A DNA stretch of 64,000 bases from Apoda limacodes (lineage: Eukaryota; Arthropoda; Insecta; Lepidoptera; Limacodidae). Position numbers and translations under genes: made by a program. Under the pieces are notes generated by a model. It searched no databases and was not told the DNA's origin. It saw only the letters and a program-made list of their open reading frames with translations. The stretch covers positions 612,273 to 676,272 of the forward strand of contig OX291561.1 in assembly GCA_946406115.1 (NCBI GenBank), written 5' to 3'. Below, piece by piece: positions 19,571-29,939 of the stretch; position 1 is the stretch's first letter; each line of letters opens with the position of its first letter.

Positions 19571-22541
19571 TGCTAAACTATACTAGGTAAGTAAGAAATA
19601 CTGGAAAAAAGTAGATAATTTCTTAAAAGTTTAGAAGTTTGAAAGTCAAAATTAGGTAATGTCGAGTGATAATGAAATGTCATTGTAGAATATCAGGAAA
19701 AGTTATCCGATAAAATATAATAGGTGAAGAGCGTATGATATTTATTGAAGTTATAGCAATAAAGGTTTGCTAAAGCAAAGATTGGACGAGTGAGCCACGT
19801 TATTCTAGTTGTCATGGTAACGTAAAATAATAGGGTATTTTCATTTTGGTTGTATTATTGTGGTTGTGCTACATATATATGGATAGAAGTTAATGTAAAT
19901 GAAATAGGATAGAAGAAGGCTGTAGCCTAGCCGTAAAGTGGGTCATAGAAATGAGTAAAGCAGGAAGAGAAGGTCACCAAGTCATGTGAAACTTGAACCT
20001 TGTACTAAGTACACGTTGGAGGTTAGTAAATATTGTAGGAGCATAGATTGAGGTAAAAAGAGTTAATAGGAAACGAGGGTTTGGTAAGTTGATAGTTGTA
20101 GGAAGAAGTCATACTAGTAGGATTTAGTAGAGAATGATAGGAATTTTAATAGGTTTAGGTTATTTTGTTGAAAAGTTCAGTAGGGTTTGATATATTCAAA
20201 TGCGAATTCAGAGGATAAGGTTATATTTGTCAATAGATAGGGCTAAGACAGACTGATGTTGGTTAGTAGTAGGGTTCCGTAAGGTGATTCATTTTATTGA
20301 ATTTAATTATTATATATTAAAAGATAGGATATCTTAAGATAGGGTTCCTTAAGATTAGTAAGTTAAGTATGGATAGTTTCCACTAGGAAAAGGGTTAGAT
20401 GAAGTCAAGAGGAGTTTTAGTTTATTTAAGTAAGGTTCCGTAGGTAGATTTTTATAATAAAGTTAAATAAATAAATAAAAAGGGATTGTAAAGAGTGAAT
20501 TGATTTGAGGAGATATAGGGTTCTGTATATAGGTTTTTGCATCTTATAAATATATAATGATATAAAATATTGTCAAGGGTGAATAGGTATAATGTGTAGG
20601 GATCCGTAGGTAAATAATTTAACGATAGATTGATGTGTATAATAGGTTAGAGCCAAGTGCGAATCATTGATATTTTAAAGGTATTATAATGAGATATATG
20701 GTTGAAAGTTGTTTAGGTCAAGGGTGATCTGTGTCAAGCGTGATTCGGACCAATGGTATTGGAATAGTAATTATGGTCGAGTGAGATTTAGGTCAAGGGT
20801 GATCTAAGTCATTAGGTATAATCCAAATAGGATCCAAGTAGGATTAGGGCCAAGTAGGAGCCGTAGGCTTATAGTATTTTTTTAGTAAGGATAGCAATTC
20901 CCATCCAGGTAGTTAAGTGTGAAACTTGAAAAAAAAAAATATAATATGTCATGGGTGAACCTTGAGAAAAAAAATATATTTTTTTATTCGTTTTCGAAGC
21001 GAAAATGAAATAGGGTGAAGCTTCGAGATTATATGATTAGTATTAGGTATTAGGGTTAAGTATGAGTAGGAATGAGAATTCATTGGAAGTAATTTACGCG
21101 ACGTTCGTTGTTTTTTTAATGCGAACATGACATATGACTTTAATGAAAAAGGATATAAAGGTAATGGTTGTTAATAATATATTGTATTAATAAGTTAGGG
21201 TAATTAAAGGAAATGACTCCATCCTTAATTGTTATTGTGGTTAATGATTTTTATTATTAGTTAACAAGGGAAAAGAAAAGTGGTAAATGGAATGGAATAT
21301 GTAAACGATGTTATTTTCTTCATTTTCTTATGAAGGTATTAAATGTAAAGTAAAGATTTTACAATTTGAAAATATGCGCGATAGGATATACATTGAGTTT
21401 CTTAAAGGAAAAGAAACTTTGTTTAATTATAATTCAGGTAATGAAAGTTTATGAAATACTTAGGATGTATGGTAGGTATTTGGTGTAAAATAAATATTCT
21501 CATAGTTGATGAATTTATTAATTGTAAGGGGTGTTAGAGGTAATTAGTAAAGTTGTTTATTAGTTTATTAGAAATGAAATAAATATGAGGTACGTGGTTT
21601 ATAAAGGCTAACGCAAGCCGAAAGTAGGAGTTTTTGTGTTATTGCAACATGTTAAAGTAAGTTAGGTAGGTATTGCACTTAATGCATGGTGATGCGCCAC
21701 CAAATCTAGTTAAGATAAGTATCTTAATATTGTTTTTAATTTTGAATTATTGATGAAAAAGTATAAGCGAGTATGAAGGACCATTGTATTTATAGATTGA
21801 TTATTAATTTTTTTTGTGTGCCTTCCAATTCAGAGATATTCAGAAAAGAAGATGCTGATTTAGGGATCAATTTTAGGTCAATACGGGTAGGTTTTATAAC
21901 GCGAATTAAATTTAGAATCAAATGAACACTGTTTGACGCGAATGATTTATTGAGCTGCATTACAGTTTTTAACTTGTATTAAAAGTGATAAATGTAAATG
22001 GAAGTTAGGAGGACGAGAGATTTTGTTTTATGAGAAAAACTAAAAGATTTTTAAAGTAAAGTCAGGTATAGGAACAATTGTGATTAGCTTTTGTTTTGTT
22101 ATGTTGAATCGAGGATAATGTAATTAACGTAGGTTAATAGGGTATTATAGTGTATAATATTTTTAAAGTTTGACTTCAAAAGTCAAAAATGTAAAACTGT
22201 TTTGTGTTGGCATTATTAATGAATTAATTTGAAGGGAGTTACCGAACATTTAAACAAGTTAGTGTTCGATAAGGAGGTCGATAGTGCCATGTCTTTGGAT
22301 CCTTACCGTGGTTTATCCGGAGTAAAATCAACTAAAAATCCTAAATGGATTCTGATTTAGTTAATTTACCATTTGAATATGGTTTGGCATCGCGTGACGA
22401 AGTGTCCCGGTTTTAGGTTAAAATCAGTAGGGTAATGTAGATTTCCCGCCATTAATGATTTCGATGGGTAGTTTATAGGTAGCGAATAGAAAATCATACG
22501 CAACGAGTTGCTATAATTTTCTGGCCGATCGGTGGGAAATA
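19571..22541 (+). other. 3' internal region of Gypsy element, no coding frame
   Basis: Nearly 3 kb without any open frame of note, strongly poor in C on the + strand (20041-20100 holds 19 G and 2 C). Short diverged words of the dispersed repeat recur: GGGTTCCGTAAGG (20272), GGGTTCCTTAAG (20342), AAGGTTCCGTAGG (20432), GGGTTCTGTATATAGG (20518), GGGATCCGTAGG (20599), and GTCAAGCGTGATTCGGACC (about 20735). A lost envelope-like gene or a long untranslated region are both possible; I see no envelope motif. Confidence 0.55.
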
Positions 22542-23158
22542 TGTAGAGGTTACGACCTCTTGTTGAATGTAAAGGAAGTAAATAGGCTAGCGAACGTTTT
22601 TACGCAGCAAATACTTCGTAGTGGTTTTAAGGAAACATTATAGATGGTGTCAGTGCGTTTTTAAATAAAAACAATCGGAATTTCGAGCTTGTCATTATTA
22701 ATTTGTTATTTATTGACATTCAAGTGAAACATATAGATCGGACAAGTCTATATAAATTTGGAGGGTCGATTCCTGTCTATATCAGGGAGCCCTAGAATTG
22801 GTAGAATTTTTTTTACATTGCCAGTGGACGTAAAGTAAGATACTCCAGTATCCAAAATATTCCAAGCATCGCCACCATCACGATTTAATGTCCTAATGTA
22901 TATTTTATCCAATGTATCGACACGACGACCCGAGGCCTATTGAAGGATGGCCTAATAGAAGAAGATGTACTGCAGATAAGTTTAATATTGTATAAGAATT
23001 CTCCTAGGTAGTAGATGAATCTATGTATGTCTTGTGGCGATTGAAAAGAACATCTGAATACAGAAAAGAACTCCCTATGTTGTCTTTTTATTAGCAGAAA
23101 TCCCGATACCTAAATAGAAATAGGTAAAAGCAGCATATTTACGCCCCCGCACGCTGCA
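22542..23158 (+). repeat. right (3') LTR of the Gypsy element
   Basis: 617 bp, starting TGTAGAGG and ending GCTGCA. Partner of 14508-15331. Followed by GTAC target duplication at 23159-23162. Confidence 0.93.
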
Positions 23159-23198
23159 GTACTATGGTAAGTACTGCAGCGTGCGGGGGCGTAAATAT
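23135..23198. repeat. 29-bp inverted repeat at the Gypsy 3' border
   Basis: Arms 23135-23163 and 23170-23198 are perfect reverse complements around the six bases ATGGTA. The left arm is the end of the right LTR plus flank. The right arm is 24 bp of the same LTR end inverted, preceded by AGTAC. It could fold into a strong hairpin. Confidence 0.93.
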
Positions 23199-23570
23199 AT
23201 TTTGCCGTGTTTAATCCTAACAAGCCAAATAAATTAAGATTTAACGATATTTAAAGATGTAAATTAAAATTCGTTGAATCCTACTGCAGTTTTACATCTA
23301 CCAAAAGAAAAACTTTTATCTTCAGCTCTAAAGACACAACAGCAGCGAAAAATCAGAGGCTTAAAGGGTTCTCGGCACTCATTGCGTCATTGCTGAGACT
23401 AGATTGCGTTATTGACGACAAAAAAAGTAATGCACATAGGCCTACTAAGCGACTGGTTTTAAAAACAATGATTTCTATTTTTGATCCTCTTGGACTTTTA
23501 TTATTTATGACAATGAGCGCGCGCATAATTTTTCATGACATTTGGCAAACTAAAATGACGGATGACGACA

Positions 23571-23615
23571 TACTGTACTGGTACTGTACGTACTGTACTG
23601 GTACTGTACTGGTAC
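23571..23615. repeat. GTAC-rich simple repeat left of the solo LTR
   Basis: The words GTACTGTAC and GTACTGGTAC repeat over 45 bases directly before the LTR; the last GTAC is 23612-23615. Confidence 0.85.
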
Positions 23616-24036
23616 TGTAGAGGTTACGACCTCTCATTAGGTAAAAAGGAAGTAGAAGTGCTAGCGAACGCTTTGACGCAGCAAATACTTCATAGTGGTT
23701 TTATTTAGATATAATAGATGGTGTCAGTGTGTTTTTGAATAAAAACAACCGGAACACCAGGTTTGTCACTTATTTGTATGAATTGAAATTCAAGTGACAA
23801 ATATAGATCGGAATATAGAAGGATGATATGGAAACCGAAGAAATATAATAGCTAAGTTGCATTTGTATAATAATTCTCCTAGATAGGACATGAAACTAAA
23901 TGGAGATTATTAGTAATCTAATTATAAAAGAGCAACAAACCAAAAAGATCTCCCTAAACCTGATTTGTAATAGCAGTACGTTCCCGATACCTAAGTAGAA
24001 ATAGGTAGTTATGCAGCTTCTTTACGCCCCGCTGCT
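23616..24036 (+). mobile_element. solo LTR of the Gypsy family
   Basis: Starts TGTAGAGGTTACGACCTCTC right after GTAC and follows the LTR of the element at 14508-23158 over its whole length with many changes and small deletions (shared: GATGGTGTCAGTG, GATACCTAAGTAGAAATAGG, TTTACGCCCC). Ends near 24036 with a worn GCTGCT in place of GCTGCA. No internal region or second LTR, so it is a solo LTR from an older insertion. Confidence 0.85.
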
Positions 24037-26182
24037 GGATTGAGCTACTCAGCGATGGATGTCTTGGCTGGGTTATCTTGCTCGTTCAGCTGAATTACGA
24101 ATCCCACGTTGGTTTTTGACTCCTAATAATCTACAATTGCAGCCAATTGAGATACACTTTTTTGTGACGCAAGCTCATGAGCATTTGGAAGTGTTGCATA
24201 TTGACGTGACAACGTCTTATAAATTGGTTTGCCGGGTGACACTTCAAGAAACTGCGTTACGCTCCGCTCACGTTATGCGCTCACAATAAGAGCGAGTGAG
24301 AGGCACGCGCCCGCCTAAGAGCGAGAGAGACAGACATAAAATCATTGTCACGTAAAACTTTCGCCCGTATACCGACTTTACAGGCAACCAGTTTTTTTTT
24401 TGAGATCACACTTTACCGATATTACTTTTCACATCTCTGAAATTATAGCACGCGGAAGAGTAGCACCGTTGAAGACTTTACGAGTACCTAAGTTAAAACT
24501 TCAAGCAGCACAAGTAGTTTTGGGTACAAGAATGTCGCAAGATATCAAAAAGTATACACGTCTACCTATAAGTCGAGTAGTTAACTGGCCTGATTCAAAA
24601 ACTGTCTTGCGTTGGATTCGTCCTGGTACTGGTAGATTCAAACCATTCGTCGTTAGTGAAATCGCTGATACAACTGATCCTATTAAATGGAGATGGGTTC
24701 CTTCCCATTTGAATCATGCAGATGATATGACTAGGAAAAACCCAAGTGACAACGGAGCTAGATGGATTATTGGTCCAAGTTTTCTGAAACAATCGGAAGA
24801 CAACTGGCCTTGAATTAACAGACGATTTGCCACTTAATGATGACCCTGATAATAAATCAATTTTTCCGACTACATTAGCAACAGAAAACAGTTTACCAGA
24901 CGATAAAAGGTTGTCAAATTATTAGCGTCTAATGAGATCGACAGCATGGGTTTTACGGTTTTTGAACAATATTAGCACCAATAATACGAAGACGGGAGAG
25001 TTAGATACCCAATAAATTGAAGAAGCAGTAAAAATTGGCTAAACGAAAGTCAGAGAAGAAGTTTTCCTGCTAAATTGTCGGGACAAATTGACAAAAAATG
25101 TAGGTTATTCCAACTGACTCCCTTTTTAGATGCAGACGGTATGTTGAGAATAAAAAGTCATCATGATATATCATCCCTATAATATTATGCCCAAAAGAAA
25201 ACTTTGTCAAACTGCTAGTCAACAAGTACTACAAAGGCGCCAGACGTGTTGGGAAAGAGATGGTCTTAAATAATTTACGACAAACGTTTTGGATAATAAG
25301 AGGACGTCCAGCTGTGCAGAGAGCATGGAGAGACTGTCAGATCTGCAAAAACGAACGACTTAAGCCTATTTCTCCAATTAGGGAACAAATTCCTGCAGGT
25401 CGGCTAACTACTCATGCCAGAGTATTTGCTATAACTGGATTGGATTATTTTGGGCCCATACCGGTCAAAGTAGGGCAGAGACACGAAAAACGCTATGGTG
25501 CTCTGCTCACTTGTATGACAGTAAGAGCCATTCATATAGAATTGGTCAATAATCTGAACACTGACAGCGCGATTCTTGCTTTAAGAAGGTTTTCAGCGAG
25601 ATGCCTCGGGAAATTTGGAGCGATAATGCTACGACATTCAGAGGTACTGATAATGAATTGAAGAAAGCTGTTGAGGACCTAGACAGTGGTAGGTTTTTAC
25701 AATTTTTAAGTTTTTACAATTTATCCAAATACGCTTCATCACGGAGGATGTTGGGAGAGATTAGTGCGATCTATTAAGATGGCACTGAAAAAGACTTTGA
25801 CTAAAAGGACACCAACTGACCAAACACTTCTGACAGCTCTTACAGAAACGGAATTTATTTTAAACAAAAGACCGCTAACACATGTTTCTGTGGACAAAGA
25901 TGATGACCCTCCTCTGACTTCTAATGACTTTATATAAGTGACCTGTGACGAAATTATCAAAACTGAATATAAAACCTCCCGACGAACAAAACTAGATTAT
26001 TGTGGACCTCGTTTACTGTGACTTAATTTGGAACTTGAGAAGACTATATAACTTGTACTGGACTGACTGAGCTATCGATGACGACTTGACAGGTGACCAA
26101 AAGCCCGATAGCCTGACAAAAGTATTGACTTATCAATACTAGAGTGGAAATGTTACGAACTCCTTGGTGAATTGACAACAAA

Positions 26183-26203
26183 TTACTATTATTATTATTA
26201 TTA
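26183..26203. repeat. (ATT)n microsatellite
   Basis: About six ATT trinucleotides. Confidence 0.9.
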
Positions 26204-26502
26204 ACCCATCAGGTGATAAGGCCGGTTGGGGAGAGTAGTAGGGGTTGTTTATATAAGGGCAACAACAGCTGTTTTACGTCATTTGGTGAAGGTATAGCGC
26301 ACGAACAACTTGCGGCTCCTGAAGATGCCTCGTATTGAAACGAAACACGTTTCGAGTTTTGTTAGCAATTTAGTGGTGTAATGTTATAGTAAAAAGTTGG
26401 CGTCGTCCACATAAGGAGGGAGAAGGGGGGGGGGTGTATTTCTGTACGTAAGTCTTACTGAATTGTTTTTAGCGGATTTGCAAGGTAATAACATTTTATA
26501 AT
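26204..26502. repeat. unassigned dispersed-repeat-like sequence with a poly-G run
   Basis: The phrase CCTGAAGATGCCTCGTATTG followed by AACGAAACACGTTTCGAG resembles a word seen in retroelement 3' ends of many animals. A G-rich stretch (AAGGAGGGAGAAGGGGGG and on) lies at about 26413-26434. No coding frame. Confidence 0.4.
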
Positions 26503-26851
26503 AATTTTAGTCCTATCTCTGTACTGTCTGCCTTAAGCAAAATTTTTGAAAACTTATGTTCAATTAGATATTTCAACATTTTAACTTAAATGGATTACTT
26601 CTTACTCAACGTTTGCTTTTACAAAAGGGCGTTCCACACGTGCGTTGTGTTGCCCTTATATTAAAGGCATTCGACTGCGTGCAACATGAAACTCTTATAC
26701 GAAATCTGAGGCATTATGGTATTGCAGATTTGGCTCTTGAGCTTATCCGCTCATATTTGAGTAGTAGAATACAGAAGGTTCAAATCAATGAAGTAAAATC
26801 CAATGGCTCAGAAGTAAAATTAGGACTTCCTCGAGGTTCTATTTTAGGTCT
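26503..26851 (+). pseudogene. LINE reverse transcriptase fragment
   Basis: SVLSALSKIFENL (about 26515) and LLLQKGVPH lead into KAFDCVQHETLIRNLRHYGI, ADLALELIRSYLSSRIQKVQ and GLPRGSILG. These are the palm-domain stretches with the first catalytic Asp (AFD) and the (V/L)P-x-GSILG motif of a Jockey/CR1-type LINE. The frame stops at the border of a dispersed repeat starting 26852, and no continuation beyond was found. Confidence 0.8.
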
Positions 26852-27283
26852 TTTTAGGGTTCTGTACCCAAAGGGTAATTAGTGGAACCCTATTACTAAG
26901 TCTCCGCTGTCCGTCTGTCTGTCCGTCCGTCCATCCGTCCGTCCGTCTGTCACCAGGCTGTATCTCATGAACCGTGATAGTTAGACAGTTGAAATTTCCA
27001 CAGAAGATGTATTTCTGTTGCCGCTTTAACAACAAATTTACGCTTTAATAAAAAACAGAATAAAATAAATATTGAAGGGATCTCCCATACAACAAACGTG
27101 ATTTTTTTGCTGGTTTTAACTCGATATTGATAACGGCAACAGGTAGACGCTTGAAATATTCACAGAATATTTAGTTATATATTTACGTTAATAATAAATA
27201 ATTAAATTAGAATAAAACAAATATTTAAGATGGACTCTCATACAACAGACGTGATTTTTTTGACATTTTTATAGATAACTAGA
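26852..27283 (-). repeat. GGGTTCCGTACC dispersed repeat, near-complete copy
   Basis: Read on the + strand it starts TTTTAGGGTTCTGTACCCAA, passes a GTCC/GTCT-rich stretch (26903-26950), CAGGCTGTATCTCATGAACC, ACAGTTGAAATTTCCACAGA and TCCCATACAACAAACGTGAT, then repeats that last word at about 27238. Same composite order as 58805-59240 in the opposite orientation. Confidence 0.82.
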
Positions 27284-27712
27284 CTTTGCCCGCGGTTCCG
27301 CCCGCCCTAAATTTGGTTAACGGAGTAAGATTCTTACGGCAACTCCTTGATTATACTAAAGAAGTTTGTTATAGCAAGCTATAGCTATAGCTGCAGCTAT
27401 GGTTTGTTCGTGGAATTCCGTTAAAGTTACTCCCGCGGGAACTTTTGAATTTCCCGTATCTTTAACTATCTCTGTGTGCAAAATTTCAGCTTATTTAAAA
27501 GCTCCCAGTGCAGCAGGATTAAGTAACCATCATTATAGTTATTCCCGCGGGAACTTTTGATTTTTCCGAGATAAAAAATAGCCTATGTCCTTCCCCGGGA
27601 CTCAGACAAATTTCATCTCAATCAGTTGAGCGGTTCCCTATCCATCCAGTTGTTGAAGCGTGACAAACAACCAAACATCCAAACTTTCGCATTTATAATA
27701 CTAATGGGATAG
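27284..27712 (+). repeat. CCCGCGG dispersed repeat, first copy
   Basis: Opens TAGACTTTGCCCGCGGTTCC and closes with AAATTTCATCTCAATCAGTT, GAGCGGTTCC, GTTGAAGCGTGACAAACAAC and CGCATTTATAATACTAATGG. Internally TTACTCCCGCGGGAACTTTT occurs twice in diverged form. A non-coding dispersed element widespread in Lepidoptera; its class is not decided here. Confidence 0.75.
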
Positions 27713-28082
27713 CTGGTAATTAAAGAATTTTGCTAGCGGCTGCCCTGCCCTAAATTTGTTATAGTGATACTGTGATTTACTCCTTAATTACCCCGCGCTA
27801 AATTCAGTTATCGGCGACTGTGCTTTACTTCTTTATTACACTAATAAAGTTTGCTATATCAAGCTGTAGCTATAGCTATAGTTCGTTTTAGCTCGGTTAT
27901 AGTTATTCCCGCGGGAATTTTGGGATAAATAGTAGCCTATATGCTATTCCAGGACTTAACCTATATGTATGTCAAGTTTTATCCCGATCCGTCCAGTGGT
28001 TGAAGCGTGAAGAAGTAACAAACATACCCACTCACACAGTCACACACTCATAAACTTTCGCCTTTATAATATTAATGGGATG
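27713..28082 (+). repeat. CCCGCGG dispersed repeat, second tandem copy
   Basis: Repeats the order of the preceding copy in shortened form (TGCTATATCAAGCTGTAGC, TTATTCCCGCGGGAATTTTG, CAGTGGTTGAAGCGTG, TTTATAATATTAATGGGA). Confidence 0.72.
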
Positions 28083-28260
28083 GTACGGTATCCTTCGTGA
28101 GCGAGTCCAACTCGCACTTGGCCGATTTTCTATTTTTACCCGACTGCCGGAAGAAAGGAGTGTAATGTTTTTCGAGCGTATGTCCATTTCTTTGGCACGC
28201 CGTTCAGCCTGAACGGCTTGACGGATTTCGACATTTTGACAAAAAAACATAAAAGATTTA
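28083..28260 (-). repeat. fragments of dispersed repeats
   Basis: GGTACGGTATCCTTCGTGAG and ACTCGCACTTGGCCGATTTT are the inverted start of the GGGTTCCGTACC repeat. TTTTACCCGACTGCCGGAAG that follows is the opening of another dispersed repeat; a similar opening (TTACCCGACTACGGCGAAG) occurs at 29031. Confidence 0.55.
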
Positions 28261-28261
28261 A

Positions 28262-28400
28262 TGCTGAGTTTCTTTCCGGTTCTTCTCGATAGTAAATCAT
28301 TCCGAACCGGTAGTATTTTAAAAAAAAATAATGATTAAATTAATTTCGAAAGTGCTGTTGAAGAGTCTACTTGAATTAATAAAGTTTAAATTTGAAAGCC
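28262..28400 (+). repeat. retroelement 3' tail, same type as 14939-15204
   Basis: GAGTTTCTTTCCGGTTCTTC, CATTCCGAACCGGTAGTA and a closing TTGAATTAATAAAGTTTAAA. Confidence 0.65.
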
Positions 28401-28500
28401 GTAGAAAGTCACCGCGTGCAGGCGGTTAAAAATCTGCCGTAGCGGAACTATCCATTTCCAATCCCCATCCCAAACGACCTACCTCCAGCATTTACCGCTA

Positions 28501-28534
28501 CAGGCACAGGCACAGGCACAGGTACAGGTACAGG
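28501..28534. repeat. (CAGGCA/CAGGTA)n hexamer repeat
   Basis: Six imperfect hexamers based on CAGGCA and CAGGTA. Confidence 0.9.
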
Positions 28535-29317
28535 CGGCGATGATGATTAATTTCTTTTCAGTGAAGTCGCCTGATTTCAGTTGTATTTTTTTAAGTGAAA
28601 TTTCAATAACCAACTTCCTATATTAAGTACAAAATTATCGTGAAAATATAAATCAGAATAAAATCCGTGTAAAAAACATACGAAAATCCGGTGTTTAGCG
28701 AGGGAAGACCCGTGGCAGCCGCACTCGCCCCGCGCCACTACTCGCTCCGCGTCACTACACCGCTCGGTCAATAAAAGTATATTGGTTCCGAAGTTTGTTT
28801 GTTCAACTTAATCCACTTATCGGTAACAAACACACAACACGCACTGATTTCAACAAAACTGCGACATGTTTAAGTTGTCTAGCTACGTTGTGTTTGTGTT
28901 ACTGTTACAAGGTTACAAGTTCCTCCGTAATTAGTATCCGCGGCCCGGATCTGCCCGCTCCCAAAGCCGCAGGTAAAGAGCAAGAGGTGCAGATTTGGGA
29001 GTACAGACAACTGTCTGGATTTTAGATTTATTACCCGACTACGGCGAAGCGAAAAAGAGGAGGACATTATTAAGTTTTAAGTTGATATGTTTATTTGTTC
29101 CGGTATATTTTTTAAACTACATTCCATATATATATGAAAAATGAGCTATCGTTTGAAGCGTCTCGATAGTCTGCTGGTTATAGGCTACGTCACACTAAGT
29201 TTAATATGGCGCCCTCGAGAGGACCTGTATTAAACATTTTTTTAAATGTGCCGTGTTGGCTACCAAGAAAGGACTTAATTAGGACAGGTCAAATATATAT
29301 ATTACCACGGAAACTTA

Positions 29318-29630
29318 TGTTTTAGTTCAGTTATAGTTACTCCCGCGGGAACTTATGTTTAACTTCAGTTATAGTTACTCCCGCAGGAGCTTATGAATTT
29401 CGAAACAAAAACTATTCTATGTCCTTCTCCGGGACTTAAACTATCTCCTTACCAAATTTTATCTAAATCGGTTCAGCCGCTTAAGCGGGAAGAGGTAACA
29501 AACAGACAGACAGATTTATGTACTTTTACATTTATAATATTAGTATGGACTAGCTGTTTGCATTTGCATATTTTTTTTTTATACCGCTAAGGTGGCAAAC
29601 AAGCTTACAGTTCGCCTGATGGTAAGCGGT
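29318..29630 (+). repeat. CCCGCGG repeat fragment followed by a LINE-A 3' end
   Basis: 29318-29548 has GTTACTCCCGCGGGAACTTA twice in diverged form, then TCTAAATCGGTTCAGCCGCT and TTTATAATATTAGTATGGAC. 29565-29630 (minus-oriented LINE family A end) has a T run, TATACCGCTAAGGTGGCAAA and CAGTTCGCCTGATGGTAAGC. Confidence 0.7.
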
Positions 29631-29690
29631 ATATTAATTAATATATTAATGAATAATCTTTTATGTGTATATTTAAACCCTCAGTTTTTG

Positions 29691-29691
<1 letters not shown>

Positions 29692-29723
<32 letters not shown>
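29692..29723. repeat. (TA)n microsatellite
   Basis: About sixteen TA dinucleotides. Confidence 0.95.
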
Positions 29724-29726
<3 letters not shown>

Positions 29727-29939
29727 ATTAGTGTTTCGGTCAAAATTTAATTAAGTATACCAAGAAGTTTATTTTAACGTCCTCTTTCGGCCGATCTCGG
29801 ATTTTTTTGATATCTTGTTTCTAGGCGGAGTTATACCTATATCTGTCCTTTTCACATCCAAACTTTTTGGCAAACGTTTTTACCAGACAGAGACAAATAT
29901 CAGTATGCGTCAAGGACTAAGGTCGTGAACATCACGTGT

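Larger units (their letters stand above)
14508..23158 (+). mobile_element. Ty3/Gypsy LTR retrotransposon, full length but defective
   Basis: An 8.65-kb element bounded by LTRs that start TGTAGAGGTTACGACCTC and end CGCACGCTGCA, flanked by a 4-bp duplication GTAC (14504-14507 and 23159-23162), as expected for Gypsy integration. Between the LTRs come gag-protease, reverse transcriptase, RNase H and integrase in Gypsy order, then 3.4 kb without a coding frame. The purine-rich GGTGGGAAATA just before the right LTR is the likely polypurine tract. The primer site should start within TGGTGGAGTACGCC at 15334; I could not assign its tRNA. The LTR pair is very similar outside one insertion, so the integration is fairly recent, yet pol is clearly dead. 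Confidence 0.93.
23199..26000 (+). pseudogene. BEL/Pao pol remnant interrupted by a Gypsy solo LTR
   Basis: Pieces in BEL/Pao order. KRLVLKTMISIFDPLGLL (about 23447-23505) is the hallmark join after the reverse transcriptase. WLGYLARSAELRIPRWF (about 24066-24116) follows beyond the solo LTR. RNase H-like part: VAPLKTLRVPKLKLQAA, SRVVNWPDSKTVLRWIRP and WRWVPSHLNHADDMTR (24446-24750). Integrase: GRPAVQRAWRDCQICKNERL (25300-25360), ITGLDYFGPIPV, MTVRAIHIELV, CWERLVRSIKMALKKTL (about 25745) and FILNKRPLTHVSV (about 25856). Gaps: protease and most of the reverse transcriptase are missing on the left, and an unrelated stretch (about 24190-24440) interrupts RNase H. This lineage differs from the BEL/Pao copy at 44724-50701. 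Confidence 0.85.

Noticed and set aside
19090..22541. Envelope gene in the Gypsy element
   Set aside because: No open frame, signal peptide, furin-like site or transmembrane segment could be supported.
28577..28771. 64-codon minus-strand frame
   Set aside because: No domain, and no supporting signals; probably chance.
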